A stretch of DNA of 64,000 nucleotides from Fistularia commersonii (lineage: Eukaryota; Chordata; Actinopteri; Syngnathiformes; Fistulariidae): the NCBI GenBank assembly GCA_037954325.1, contig JBBMNZ010000021.1, forward strand, positions 11,082,616 to 11,146,615. The letters run 5' to 3'. The position numbers and the translations under genes are program-made. Shown in pieces: positions 1-9,900 of the stretch (position 1 is its first letter; each line of letters opens with the position of its first letter). Below the pieces are notes generated by a model. The model was not told the origin of the DNA. It did not search any database and saw only the letters and a list, made by a program, of their open reading frames with translations.

Positions 1-251
1 GTGGACCTACTGTGGGGTCTGGAGAAGCTGAAAGCCCATCTTCATCAAGCTGGGCTTACAACAAAAATTTTTCATGGTTTTGGACTAAGAACTGAAAGTC
101 AGACGAACATTTTTGGAGTTTTACTGTAGTTGCGGCACATTCCCATCATCTCCATTATTAAGTATAAGGTGGTAATCTGAGCTGTGCTCACAACAATATC
201 AAACATGTTTGATATTATAATAGAGTCTTTCAGTCTTTACGGTTGCTTAAC
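1..251. other. phf2 intron sequence, nothing recognised
   Basis: Assumed to be intronic to phf2. A 42-codon open stretch begins at position 1 (VDLLWGLEKLKAHLHQAG) and stops at 127-129. It resembles nothing I know and has no donor site that would suit an exon. Confidence 0.3.
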
Positions 252-760
252 ACAATCAACAACTAATAGACGAGCTCTAACAAAACAGGAAACCTAGTAA
301 TCAATAATCACCAGCGCAGTATTGGCGGCAGAGACGGTATTTTTTTGTGGTATGGATGAGCAGGAACGACAATGGACATCCCGATCAGCACGAACCATTC
401 AGAAAGAGGAGCTGTTGGTGGAGCTGTGGACAGAACAGCTCAGCTTGTACGATGTCAACTTTCCAAAATATCACGACCGAGTGGCGACAGAAAGGAATGG
501 ACTGAAAGAGCAGAGGCTCTGCAAATACCCGGTGAAAACATTGCATGGCGGAAAAAAAGATTGACATAATAATTTAGTTTTAGTTTTGAAAATAGGGACC
601 CTGTATGCCACACTTTGTAAAATCTCAGTCTGAGACTAGGCTGAGACTAAAACCTCAAATGTGTCTTTAGACGTGAGCGAGTGTGAGATGATTGTTTTCC
701 TCGACTCTTTTGCAAACATTTTCAAAGTCCTCGAATGAATGGCTGAAATCGGCCAGCTGA
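252..760 (+). mobile_element. MADF-domain element remnant, copy A
   Basis: An open stretch from about 350 encodes EELLVELWTEQLSLYDVNFP then KYHDR, matching the MADF (Myb/SANT-like) pattern of a Trp-containing helix followed by LYD and Y...R. The last helix, AEALQIPGENI, is in another frame, so one frameshift has broken the domain. The segment 255-545 matches the reverse complement of 6,225-6,515. The downstream piece around 660-745 (gtctttag, then gtgagatgat and gactctttt) matches 5,800-5,890 reversed. It lies in a phf2 intron. MADF domains occur in PIF/Harbinger accessory proteins and host genes; I cannot assign the family. Confidence 0.6.
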
Positions 761-1436
761 CCTTCGCTAAAACGGCCCACGTACCAAATGTCACCAGAGA
801 ACTTATTTGAAAAGAACCATTGATGAGACACCAGAAGGGTCCCAGAGTGCATTTAAAACACCAAAGTACTTACTTTTTAGTCCGTGGCTCTAAAAAGGTC
901 TACATGAAACCTCTCTACAATCCCTGTGATGTTGGGACATCACGCAAGAGACCCCATGGTTGTATCATACCTGCTCTGGTATACACACTTGTATATTCTA
1001 TACTGGTAATGACCGACGACCACTTCGATCAGGCGTCTTAAGCCACGGCCATCAGTCTTGTGATGTCATCGAGTTAAACATGGAGCGTCTGCGTTTCTGA
1101 CATTTGGAAGAGCAGGTGTGAGATGATACTTTTCCACAATTCTTTTCCAAGTCTTCTGATGTGTGTGTCGCTGAAGGGATCAGTTACAGATGAGCTGATA
1201 AATACGCTCCAGTAATGATGGTAGACTGTAACTGAATGTGTTACCGTAGTGCATCAATACAAATGCAAAGTGCAGAAAAAGAATGTTTGGAGATTTTGTT
1301 TTTTGGTTTGTTTGTTTTTAAATCTGGTTTCCAAGTGTATCAATAAGTGCTGTGTTTTTCTCTGGAGACAGAAACTCAACCGCCGCAAACGACATTTGAA
1401 ATGGTGACATTTGTTTTTTTTAATATCGCTCTACAG
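761..1436. other. phf2 intron with a further partial copy of the same repeat
   Basis: The stretch 1,118-1,175 (gtgtgagatgat, then cttttcc and ttcttttcc) resembles 688-760 and is probably a tandem or second decayed piece of the MADF-element family. The rest holds no exon I can support. Confidence 0.35.
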
Positions 1437-1552
1437 AACAGTAAGCCGGATTCCCTGCTGAAAATGGAAGAGGAATGCAAATTTGACAGAACGCTGTTGT
1501 CCAGCGGCAAAGACAAAGTCAGCTTTACGATGTCTCACAAGAAGCTGCTCAG
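1437..1552 (+). CDS. phf2: phf2 exon a (first in window)
   Basis: The acceptor is ctctacag before AAC and the donor is CAG/gtacgt. It encodes [20 protein letters not shown] and continues to a KKLL motif, ending in phase 2 so that the split codon AG+C gives Ser with the next exon. The following intron is only 130 bp. Confidence 0.93.
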
Positions 1553-3254
1553 GTACGTGCGCCAACGTGCGCAAAGCAGTGTCTATTACCTTCTTGTGGA
1601 GTGTTTTTCCGCGGCGGCGGTCGTTAGAGTTAATTCAAGGACTCCTCACAGCGAGAGCCTGTCTTGTGGTTTCCTTCTCCAGCTCGAAGATGCTGAAACC
1701 TCAGACCAACTCGGGGGTTTTCGGATCATTACAAAACCTTAAAGAGGACAAAAGCAAGCTGGTGAGAGACGAGTACGAGTACGTCTCTGATGAGGGTGAG
1801 CTGAAGATTGACGAATTCCCCATCAGGAGGAAAAAGAACACCGTAAAGAGGGACTTTTCCTGTGAGTGCTTTGTTATACTTATTTATCGTATTTAATTTA
1901 ACGCATCCATAACACTTAGCACTGAAGAGGACCAGTGACCAAAATCGCGACGATATGATTAGAATGGATTCCTTGATGAGATGTTTCTCAATTTAACCCA
2001 GGAAACGTTTAAAAGTGTTAAGATCCTAAGATCTGCAAGGACGGCGCCTGGAAGGTCTCACGCTGATCAAACTGCATTGTTGAATTTATTGATGTTTTCA
2101 CAATATTGCCCTGAGTGCAGGGGTGCTCGATACTGGCATTTTTTGTGCCTGTAAAATGGTATCGGATGGCACATTGTCGGTTGGTCTAACTTTGGACCAG
2201 TGTTAACCGATTTATGCATTGTTTCAATGTCAAATATCAGTAAATATCATCCAAACTATTGATTCATGACAGTTTTCTTTCTGTGCAGTTCTGTCAGACA
2301 TCAGAGAACCCATCCAGCCAACCAAAAAACCAAAGTTTCAACCCTTGGCGACAAAGGTAGGAACCGTGACTACTCAATGATCATATTGATAGTCAAGTCC
2401 TGCCCTGCTTAGAGCTAGTACGAACAAAGTGAGGGCGAGACTCAGACGACACGACTCCATGCGACTGAAAATGAAAGTAAAAACCCAAATCTGCTATTTG
2501 AATGGACTTTCCCCATTTCCCAGGATTCTTGACATGCTGATGGTATATGATGTAAATCTAAGAGAGCATTTTCAACAAATCACATCGGGTATCCTGCAAC
2601 CATGCAAGGCATATTGCAAAAATACAAAACAATATACATATATGTTGTTGTAAGTTGTGCATTTACCAGGTCTATGCGGTACTGATGTGGACATAACCTG
2701 GCAGATCTAAATGTGGACAACATTGAAAATGTGATTTCTGGCATCCCGCACCAAAAAACAACAATTTGGGGAAATAAAGTCTGATAAGTAATACTACATC
2801 ATGACCACAAATAATGAAAAATAACTGAATGTCCAAAAAAATGAATAAAATAAATACAAATTTCTCATTAGGGAGGGATAATAAAGAGATACCTTGACCC
2901 TTGAAAAGAATAAAATTATTTTGCCAATGGCCCAGCCACCATACGCATCAGGCCCGGCCAGAATAAGCATTTAAAATTCCATGATTAATTCTGTTGGGAA
3001 TCATCAGTAAAAAAGGGTAAACGTGTGTTTCTCCTCCCCGTTTTTTTTCTTCTTCCCCCTCTCCGCCGGCAGAGTGCGGACTCATCGGATGAGGAGACTC
3101 TTCACATCGACACAGAGGCCAAGCCCGAGGCCAAGTGTCGCAACTCCAAGGTCAAGAAAAAGGGCGGCAGCGCAGCCGGGATCCTGGACCTGCTGCAGGC
3201 CAGCAAGCAAGTGGGTGGGATCGACTACAGCACGAACAGGTAGACTGGCTCCCT

Positions 3255-3289
<35 letters not shown>

Positions 3290-6200
3290 GCCACGTCACA
3301 CATCCTGCTTCCTCACTTTTAACACGAACAAACCTTTCCAGATCTAAAAAAAAAATGCCAGGTTTCAAGTCATGCATAGTGATCCCGCTTAAATTGTTCC
3401 CAGTGGACCTTTGTTTTTCCTTTTTCCCTAAGTGAATTTTTGCTCCTTAATGGGCCTCCCTGCTGACAAACTAATGGCCCACTAATTGACTGATACAAAT
3501 GGAATTTCTGCTTCTAACTGAAAAATTTTCTCGTGACTGAAACAACAATCTACGCAGGTTATGTCGGTGGGGTCGCGCTAAGTCACCGCTTGCGTTAATT
3601 CATCAAACACGGAATAGCTGCAGGCTCCGGTTGATTTCAGCTCTTGATGGTCTACTTCCAACGCAGTGAAAGCCCAAATTGAGCAATGAAAGGAAACGAG
3701 AAAAGCTGGAGTAAAATATGTTATTCTCTGAGATAGCTTTTAAAAGAGTAAAGGAAGTCACTGGAGTTAAATGAACAAGGGTCATTGTAGCAACATTTGA
3801 TAGTGACGCTTTGAATGAATCGCTTAATAGGTGACACTTTGAATTCTCGGTCGCTGCTTATCGGAAACTTTGTGGCAAGTAATTTTCTTTGCTATAATAG
3901 CAAGATGCAAAAAGTCTTGTGTCTTGTGTACTTTAACCCCACGTGATGCAAAATACAAAAAAAAAAAATCAAAGGAAAAGCATTTCAAAACCGCTCATCG
4001 ACTTGAGCTGGGAGTGTATCGGAGCCAGAACTCCTATTTTGTAAGAAAAAGTGATTAAAAATCGTGATTTCGTAACAGTATCACTTCAGCCAATTTGTAA
4101 AATAAAAACAAATGTGAAAAGCCAGAGGTGATATTTTTCTCTGGTCCTCCCAGTGGGAAAGTAGTTCCTGCTGAGAATATTACGCCTCTTTATTTCAGAT
4201 AATTGTTTCATAATGCAGTAACTGAGACCTACAGGTACATGTGAGGTTTATTTATTCCACTTTCTTACTTTTGATGGAGGTATGAATCAGCTGATCTTTA
4301 GTTGGAAGTATTCCTTCTCCCTTCTTCTAGTGCATTTTATACTTGTACAACTTTTTGATCATACGCTACACTGATTTTTTTTTTTCTTTTCCTGAAAAAT
4401 ATATATTTCGTTCAGCTGCTCTTTGCCCTATGCAGCCCTGTGTAATGGCTGTTTTCTATTTCTTGTTGGCTTACTTACAGTCAGCCACCTGCATCTCCCA
4501 GCACACAGGAGGCCATTCAGGGCATGCTGTCCATGGCCAATCTGTCGTCCTCAGACAGCTTGCAGCAGCCTTGGAGCAACAGCCAGTCAAAGAGCAATAG
4601 CCAGTCCAAGAGCGTCTCCCACGGCGCCCAGTCTGGGGGGCAAGCGAGTAAGAAGTCAGGTGGAGGCGGCGGTGGCGGGGGAGATGGCAGGAACAGCAAG
4701 CGGCCCACCAAACGCCTCCTGAAGAAACCCAGGAAAAGCAGCAGCGTCGAGAGTCTGGATTACGACGACGAGCAGGATCACATGGACGCCTGCTTCAAGG
4801 ATTCCGATTACGGTTTGGTCATTTCCGTTTCCTTTTTCATTTCCTGGGAGACGTTACGGGCGAAAGCACATCGACATTGGAGCATTTTTCGAGCAAACAA
4901 AATTAGACAGGAATTATTGGCCCCCGCTTGATTTTTCGGTGCGGCTAAGTGGCCCTTGATGGGTCCACGTGTAGCTCCTTCATCCAGAACCAGCCCTGGA
5001 ATGTTTCATTAGGAAAGTTTATGTTTGTTTTCTGTGTGTCCTTTCCAAGTCCACACTTTTCCTGTTGCGCCAATTTGGAGTCTTTTTTTTTTCTTACGAA
5101 ACCTTTTCCTCTCGGTCCAAACACAGCTGCCGGACCCACCCAGCTTGTTAATAAGCCATTAACGCAAGTTCCAAATTGTTATTATAAACTTCTAATTAGT
5201 GTCACATTAGTTACTCCGGATGCAGACATGGGCCGACCCGAGACCGTGGCCTTCTCTCAAACCGGCGTTCTCGAACTTTTTCTGTAAACAAGCCCTTTCT
5301 TTTTATCTCCACCGCTGGAACGCTGCTTTTGCTTTTCGCATTTGATTTTCGTTTTAGAAAGAAAAAAAAAAAAAAAAAAAAAAAAGGTGTCGTTTTTATT
5401 TCTTTATTTATTTTTTTGTATTTATTCATTGCGCTTTTCAGTTTATCCCTCCTTGGAATCGGAAGAGGATAATCCCGTTTTCAAGTCCAGGTCAAAAAAA
5501 CGGAAAAGCAGCGACGACACTCCGTACAGTCCAACAGGTATGCACCATCACCATATCACCAAGCCTGTGATTTCCGCTTTCAGTTACACAAGACAGAACA
5601 TTTTATGAATATACTATATCTATGTTTATGGGATAGATATCAGAATAGAGTTCGTTCTTTCCGATTTTTGCCATAAGTCGAAACTCACCCACACTAACGC
5701 ACTGGTGTCTGCAGCGGCATATGAGGATCTGTTAAAGGCCTTTACTTTAATTTATGCGCTTTTTCTTATTGGTGATCATCCAGACAGTCATGCAACTTAT
5801 CCCACCCAAACAGCCAAGGACTGGAAGGATTTTGGAAAAGACTCATGTAAAACTATTATCTCAGACCAGCTTACATCTAAAGACTAGTTCTTAGAGATTT
5901 ACAAAGACTGCGGCTGTCAGTGACGTGCAAGCAGTAGAGGCAGGGGAGGCCGGGCCTCATCTTTCATCACGGAAAGAAAAAAATGCAAAATGAGAAATTA
6001 AATAAAATGGTTATATTTATTCAGTGATTTGTACTTTAGAGTTATTTTCTTTCTAAATCGCTAAAAAAATTCACATTTACCGTTCAAATATGAAAAAGAG
6101 ACGTGCGGTGACGACGTCAGTGCCTCACCAGCCATGAACCTCACCGCACGTCACTGGTGGCTATCACATTTAATGACTTTCAAAAGATTTGGAAAAGACT

Positions 6201-9200
6201 CATGGAAATCTCAGTGGAATCTCAATGTTTTCACTCGGTATTTGCAGAGCCTCTGCTATTTAAGTCCATCGCTATTCCTTCTCCACTCGGTTGTGATATG
6301 TTGGAGAGTTGGCATCGTACAAGCTGGGCTGTTCTGCCCACAGCTCCGCCATCCACTGCTTTTTTCTGGATGCTCCATATTGATCGGGACTTCCTTCGTT
6401 GTTCACATTCATCCATCCCACAAATACCGACTCTGCCTCCAATACAGTTCTGGTGACTGTATGTCTACCAGGTTTCCTGTTTTGGGTTTTGTTGGTGCTT
6501 ATCTATTGGTTGTTGATTGATTAGTACCAAATTGTAAGGTGTAAGTCAAGAATTAGGCTAAGCGACTGGCCCATGTTCTTCTGTGTTTTGCCCATCACCA
6601 AGCGTTTTTTTTTTTATATCTAATTTCATTTTCATAGAGATGGCTTCCCAGTTCTTCAGATCACTATCATTGTATGGTCTGACTTATACTGGGGCGTCAT
6701 ATTGGCGGGCAAAACGGTTCAAGAAAAATAAAAGGTGAACACGAAAGCACAACCAGTAAATGTAAACAAATCAGTTTTCTTCGCATAGCACCGCAAGACA
6801 ACGAACTGCACTGGTCCGCTCCAATCGCCAGCTAGTTCCTTTCTTGATAATTTGATGGGATGTCACACATTTACCTCGAAAACGTCATAGTTTGTCAACC
6901 AATCATTTCCCGTATATATTTGATGTTTAAATTTATTGCAATTTGGAGGTGCCGGGCCTTCTGTTGAAGACACGGTAGTTTTAGCTAGATAAGTTAGTGT
7001 TTCTTAAAATATTACATGTTTAAAGTTGCTTGGTTTTACAAATGTTGTCCTGTGAATTTGTTGGTGCCCCCCCCCCCCCCCCCATGCCAAAAAAAAGTGT
7101 GGATTTGAATGTACAACATTACTAGAACAAGCCCGACCCACTGATGCCCTGTGCAGAAGCTGAGTCTAAAACCTCTGCTTTTGTCGAAGCTCGAGTTGGA
7201 CCCTCGGTTCCCCGACAAGAAAGACCTTCGAGAGACGGCGCTCGAGTGGCCTCCATAGAAACGGGACTGGCGGCGGCCGCGGCAAAACTTTCACATCAGG
7301 TATGGAACGTTCGAAATATTTCTCCATCTCGATAATATCGGCTCTAACAAACAAACTATATTGTGACCCAATAGGAGGAGCAGCAAAAAACCAAGAAGAA
7401 AAAGAAAAGCACCAAAAAAAAGACCCCAGTGATCGAGGAGCCCCTGAAAATCTCTCAGGACAGTAGCTCGCCGGAGCCCCATCTGGACCCCCAAGATGGC
7501 AGCCTTACAGACCATGACTTCAACACTGGAACAGTCAAATCGCCAGGGGGGGCTCAGCCCATGGCGCCCGGGGTTTTCCTCAGCCACCGGCGACCGTCCA
7601 TGTCCTCGCCCAACAACAGCACCAACTCCACAAGCACCAACAGCAGCAGCATGGCGAAGGGGGATCGTGGGGTTTCAGCAGACGCCAAAGGTGAGAACAG
7701 AGATTTTTAAGTTATCCAGTCAAACTTTTTCCCCCGACAAGAAAAAAAAACAAGTACAGTGGAACCTTGACATAAGAGTTTATTTGGTTCAAGCTCATAA
7801 CTCCGTATGCCCGTATATCAAATTAAATTTCCCCATTAAAATGAGGTGAAATGCTATTAATGCGTTCCAGACCCTCAGTTTGATTACATTTTTCAAATAA
7901 GAAAAATGTACTTTGTAAACAACAAATAATGTATAAAAAAATAAGTACACATAATGAAAGAGAATGTAACGAAATAAACAGGTTTTATTCGTGTATTTAC
8001 CTTGAAGATCGGATGAAGACGCCATGGCGGCAGAGGACGTCGGGAAAAGTTTTCTATTCGTTCTCTATCGCTTAAGTCACCACCACAATGCTACAATGTA
8101 TTGCCGCATGTAGCTTGCACACTTTGCTACACTTGATCGTGAATTTAGCGACAGGGTGAATGCCAATAGTCTTTAAATTACCAAACCAACCAGCTTTGGA
8201 TGACTCTCCCAATCCCTCGTTTGTTGACGTCCCTGCCGTCTGCTGCACCAAATCCCCATAAATGTGTCGTACCTTCTCACAGATGATGCTCTCGGTCACA
8301 GAATCTCACTAACAATAACCATCTCCTCACGGACAAGTCCACAACACACACTTCGCTCATGTTTTTCCATGATTTCCGCCAGACTACCTAGTGGTGGGCG
8401 GCACGTCTGACTGTTTTTGTACACCACTTCAAGGACAGAATGGTCCTAAAAACTATCCACGACGTCTTCAGTTCCTCCCACAAGCAGTGGAATCACCATG
8501 CTAGGACCGGAATGACACAAACATCTTTGACTTGCACCTTAAAGAGTCAAGCTCAAAAACATTTTTTTTTTTTAATTTTTTGATTTTTTTTTTTTATATT
8601 ATACTTTATACACTTATTATTTTTTACTTGTAGTTTTAGCTTGTCACTGTCTTATCCGTGTATGTCTCGCTGCTGCTGCTGCTAAACAATTTCCCAAGCA
8701 TGGGATCATTAAAGTACATCTCATCTCATCAAACCAGCAGAGAAGAAGAGAAAGTTTGAGTGAAGTTGCCACAGCATTCACGGCATGCAGCGTCTGGATG
8801 CCGGGAATAACCTTGATCTGTCAAATGGGTTTAGGTCAGGAGTGTCAAACTCAAATGCACAGTGGGGCAAAATTCAAAACTGGGACAAAGTCGCGGGCCA
8901 AAACTTTATATTTATTGAAAAAAATCTTCTTCCAGATAAAACAATGAACCTTTCCATACGGGCCCAAACAAGTTTTGCTTTAAAACTAAATATGGAACAA
9001 GCATAGCTTAATATTATACAATATATAACTTAATATTGCAAAATCCTGTTTTCTGCTAAAGTAGCAGGGTGCCAGTATTAGCATAAGGCCGCTATGACTA
9101 CTGTACACAGAGGAGAGGGCGTTTATGGGTCCTGTTGTGATTTTCATGCCAAAACACCAGCTGAAAATTCTGGGATTTGTAGAATTAGCGGTACATGCAC

Positions 9201-9900
9201 TGTAGACTATCCGGGCGAGCCAGCTCTAATAGTCATTTGGTATGGCTTTGCGGACCGAATATAATTACTGTGCAGGCCAAACTTGGCCCGCAGGCCAGAG
9301 GTTGACACGATGCTTAAGGTGTTTTCATTTCCTCCTTGAACCGCTAAGCCGTGTGAAGAACCCCTATGCTTACCTTTTTGGCAAAAATGTTGACATCCTT
9401 CCAGAAGTCCAGGACACCCTAGAAAGAGCTTAGCCCTCTGTTTCTTGCCGGTTCCATCCATTTGTTTTTGCAAGAAAACAGCTGACCTGTGAACACGATA
9501 GCTTTTTAGAAACGGCCCTCTGCTGATCCACAAGAAGTATCCGGTCACGGGTGTTGCCTATGAATTCCACCGATCACCAAACACCTATGGGGAAAAAGAC
9601 CCTGTCTTGGATAAGGAGCTAAAAGGGGTTCTAGGAACCGAGGTCTTGGTTCCTTCGCTGTCCGATCACACAAAAGGCAGCCTAGTTCCGAAAAAGGTTC
9701 AAGAAACCGAGAAAAAGCTCCTACTGTTCTGTTGCAAGACATTAGCGTTTTCTTTGTATTTCAGCTGCAATGATGTTCCGATGACACCGTTTCCTTGTGT
9801 TCTCTTCGCAGCAAAGCGGTTAAAGAAAGGCATGGCGACGGCCAAACAGAGACTGGGAAAGATCTTAAAGATCCATCGAAACGGAAAGCTTCTCCTGTAG
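1437..9900 (+). CDS. phf2: phf2, C-terminal half (nine coding exons, 5' part outside window)
   Basis: PHF2 (KDM7C) is a nuclear JmjC-family histone demethylase; the family's PHD finger reads H3K4me3 and the JmjC domain acts on H3K9me2, with ARID5B as a known partner. Joined exons 1437-1552, 1683-1861, 2289-2356, 3073-3239, 4481-4812, 5442-5537, 7190-7299, 7375-7690 and 9812-9900 give 1,473 nt, an uninterrupted 490 residues plus TAG. All junctions use GT/AG with matching phases. Recognisable PHF2 blocks in order are [124 protein letters not shown] and [18 protein letters not shown]. This half is lysine- and serine-rich and probably disordered. The catalytic and PHD domains must lie left of position 1. 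The human protein is 1,096 residues, so about 45 percent is visible. PHF8 and KDM7A are less likely because these blocks match PHF2 throughout. Confidence 0.96.
1683..1861 (+). CDS. phf2: phf2 exon b
   Basis: The acceptor is ccttctccag and the donor is CCT/gtgagt. It encodes a strongly conserved PHF2 segment, [12 protein letters not shown] followed by [20 protein letters not shown] and a basic RRKKN stretch. It ends in phase 1 and shares a Phe codon with the next exon. Confidence 0.95.
2289..2356 (+). CDS. phf2: phf2 exon c
   Basis: A short 68 nt exon between tttctgtgcag and gtagga. It encodes [20 protein letters not shown] and ends in phase 0 after a Lys codon. It was placed by phase continuity and PHF2-like lysine/proline content. 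Confidence 0.88.
3073..3239 (+). CDS. phf2: phf2 exon d
   Basis: The acceptor is ctccgccggcag and the donor AACAG/gtagac. It encodes [17 protein letters not shown], a KKKGGS stretch and [19 protein letters not shown], matching the PHF2 acidic SDE...LHIDT and [11 protein letters not shown] blocks. A CA microsatellite starts 19 bases into the following intron. Confidence 0.95.
3258..3288. repeat. (CA)n microsatellite
   Basis: About 15 uninterrupted CA units just inside the intron after phf2 exon d. Confidence 0.95.
4481..4812 (+). CDS. phf2: phf2 exon e (glycine run, Ser-rich)
   Basis: The acceptor is ggcttacttacag. The exon encodes [20 protein letters not shown], a Ser/Gln/Lys-rich low-complexity stretch, eight consecutive glycines at 4659-4682, a basic RLLKK patch and the acidic [18 protein letters not shown]. 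It ends in phase 1 at TAC G/gtttgg. This donor is weaker than the consensus, but the VYPSLES continuation in the next exon fixes it. Confidence 0.95.
5362..5385. repeat. poly(A) run
   Basis: 24 consecutive A residues in the intron before phf2 exon f. Confidence 0.95.
5442..5537 (+). CDS. phf2: phf2 exon f
   Basis: The acceptor is gcgcttttcag and the donor ACAG/gtatgc. It encodes [20 protein letters not shown] followed by [11 protein letters not shown], almost identical to the PHF2 family block. It shares a Val codon with the previous exon and an Ala codon with the next. A run of 24 A residues lies about 55 bases upstream of the acceptor. Confidence 0.96.
5795..6515 (-). mobile_element. MADF-domain element remnant, copy B
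   Basis: On the minus strand this encodes a second decayed MADF domain ([20 protein letters not shown], a stop, then [11 protein letters not shown]). The 5' flank, ending in acaggaaacctggta, also matches copy A. The downstream piece at 5,800-5,910 pairs with 610-745 of copy A. Copy B is split by the MITE at 5,918-6,156. A 17-base exact direct repeat (tttggaaaagactcatg) occurs at 5,831-5,847 and 6,188-6,204, on either side of the MITE. Confidence 0.6.
5918..6156. mobile_element. hAT-like MITE with CAGTGACGTGC termini
   Basis: The left end CAGTGACGTGC and the right end GCACGTCACTG are perfect 11-base terminal inverted repeats around 239 bp of non-coding DNA. Flanking 8-mers GCGGCTGT (5,910-5,917) and GTGGCTAT (6,157-6,164) match at six of eight bases, as expected of an aged 8-bp hAT target duplication. 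It sits inside MADF-element copy B; copy A lacks it. Confidence 0.75.
6516..7189. other. phf2 intron with a poly(C) run
   Basis: No exon or mobile element recognised. A run of 17 C residues occupies 7,067-7,083 shortly before exon g. Confidence 0.5.
7190..7299 (+). CDS. phf2: phf2 exon g
   Basis: The acceptor is ctgcttttgtcgaag, an unusual gaag ending fixed by protein homology, and the donor is CATCAG/gtatgg. It encodes [20 protein letters not shown] and [16 protein letters not shown], a hallmark PHF2 segment with an alanine run. It ends in phase 0. Confidence 0.95.
7375..7690 (+). CDS. phf2: phf2 exon h (basic stretch and RRPS site)
   Basis: It follows a 75 bp intron (acceptor gacccaatag) and ends AAAG/gtgaga in phase 1. 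It encodes [16 protein letters not shown], a Ser/Pro-rich segment, [20 protein letters not shown] and an Asn/Ser/Thr-rich linker. The Ser codon of RRPS is 7597-7599 and corresponds to human Ser1056, the site reported for PKA phosphorylation that promotes ARID5B interaction. Confidence 0.95.
7757..8310 (-). mobile_element. Tigger/pogo-type transposon remnant
   Basis: It begins with CAGTGGAACCTTGACATAAG after a TA, a typical pogo/Tigger end in fish, followed by the frequent 'aaatttccccatt...gcgttccagacc' sequence. On the minus strand, 8,150-8,299 encodes [20 protein letters not shown], then AGTSTNEG and GWF...GIHPV, the CENP-B-like HTH region of Tigger transposases. The rest of the transposase is missing, so this is an internally deleted, dead copy in the last phf2 intron. 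Confidence 0.75.
8400..8735 (+). mobile_element. probable LINE 3' end
   Basis: The stretch ends in 'gggatcattaaagtacatctcatctcatc', the short terminal repeat style of L2/Rex1-type LINE tails. A weak upstream frame ([15 protein letters not shown]) recalls the last residues of such ORFs. Clade uncertain. Confidence 0.4.
8837..9312. mobile_element. hAT-type non-autonomous element
   Basis: The left end caggagtgtcaaactcaaat and the right portion 'ggccaaacttggcccgcaggcc...gttgacacg' are decayed forms of the fish repeat with CAGGGGTGTCAAACTC termini. There is no coding capacity. It lies in the last phf2 intron. Confidence 0.65.
9313..9811. other. end of last phf2 intron, possible MITE piece
   Basis: The stretch 9,620-9,725 (ggttctaggaaccgagg, then gttccgaaaaaggttcaag) contains internal repeats of ggttc/gaacc type and may be a small dispersed element. 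No termini were found. Confidence 0.25.
9812..9900 (+). CDS. phf2: phf2 terminal coding exon
   Basis: The acceptor is gttctcttcgcag. It encodes [10 protein letters not shown] and the conserved C-terminus [18 protein letters not shown], then TAG at 9898-9900. The 3' UTR begins immediately after. Confidence 0.97.

Noticed and set aside
322..564. 80-codon frame with MADF similarity as a functional host gene
   Set aside because: The domain is broken by a frameshift, a second decayed inverted copy exists, and it lies in a phf2 intron; treated as a mobile-element remnant.
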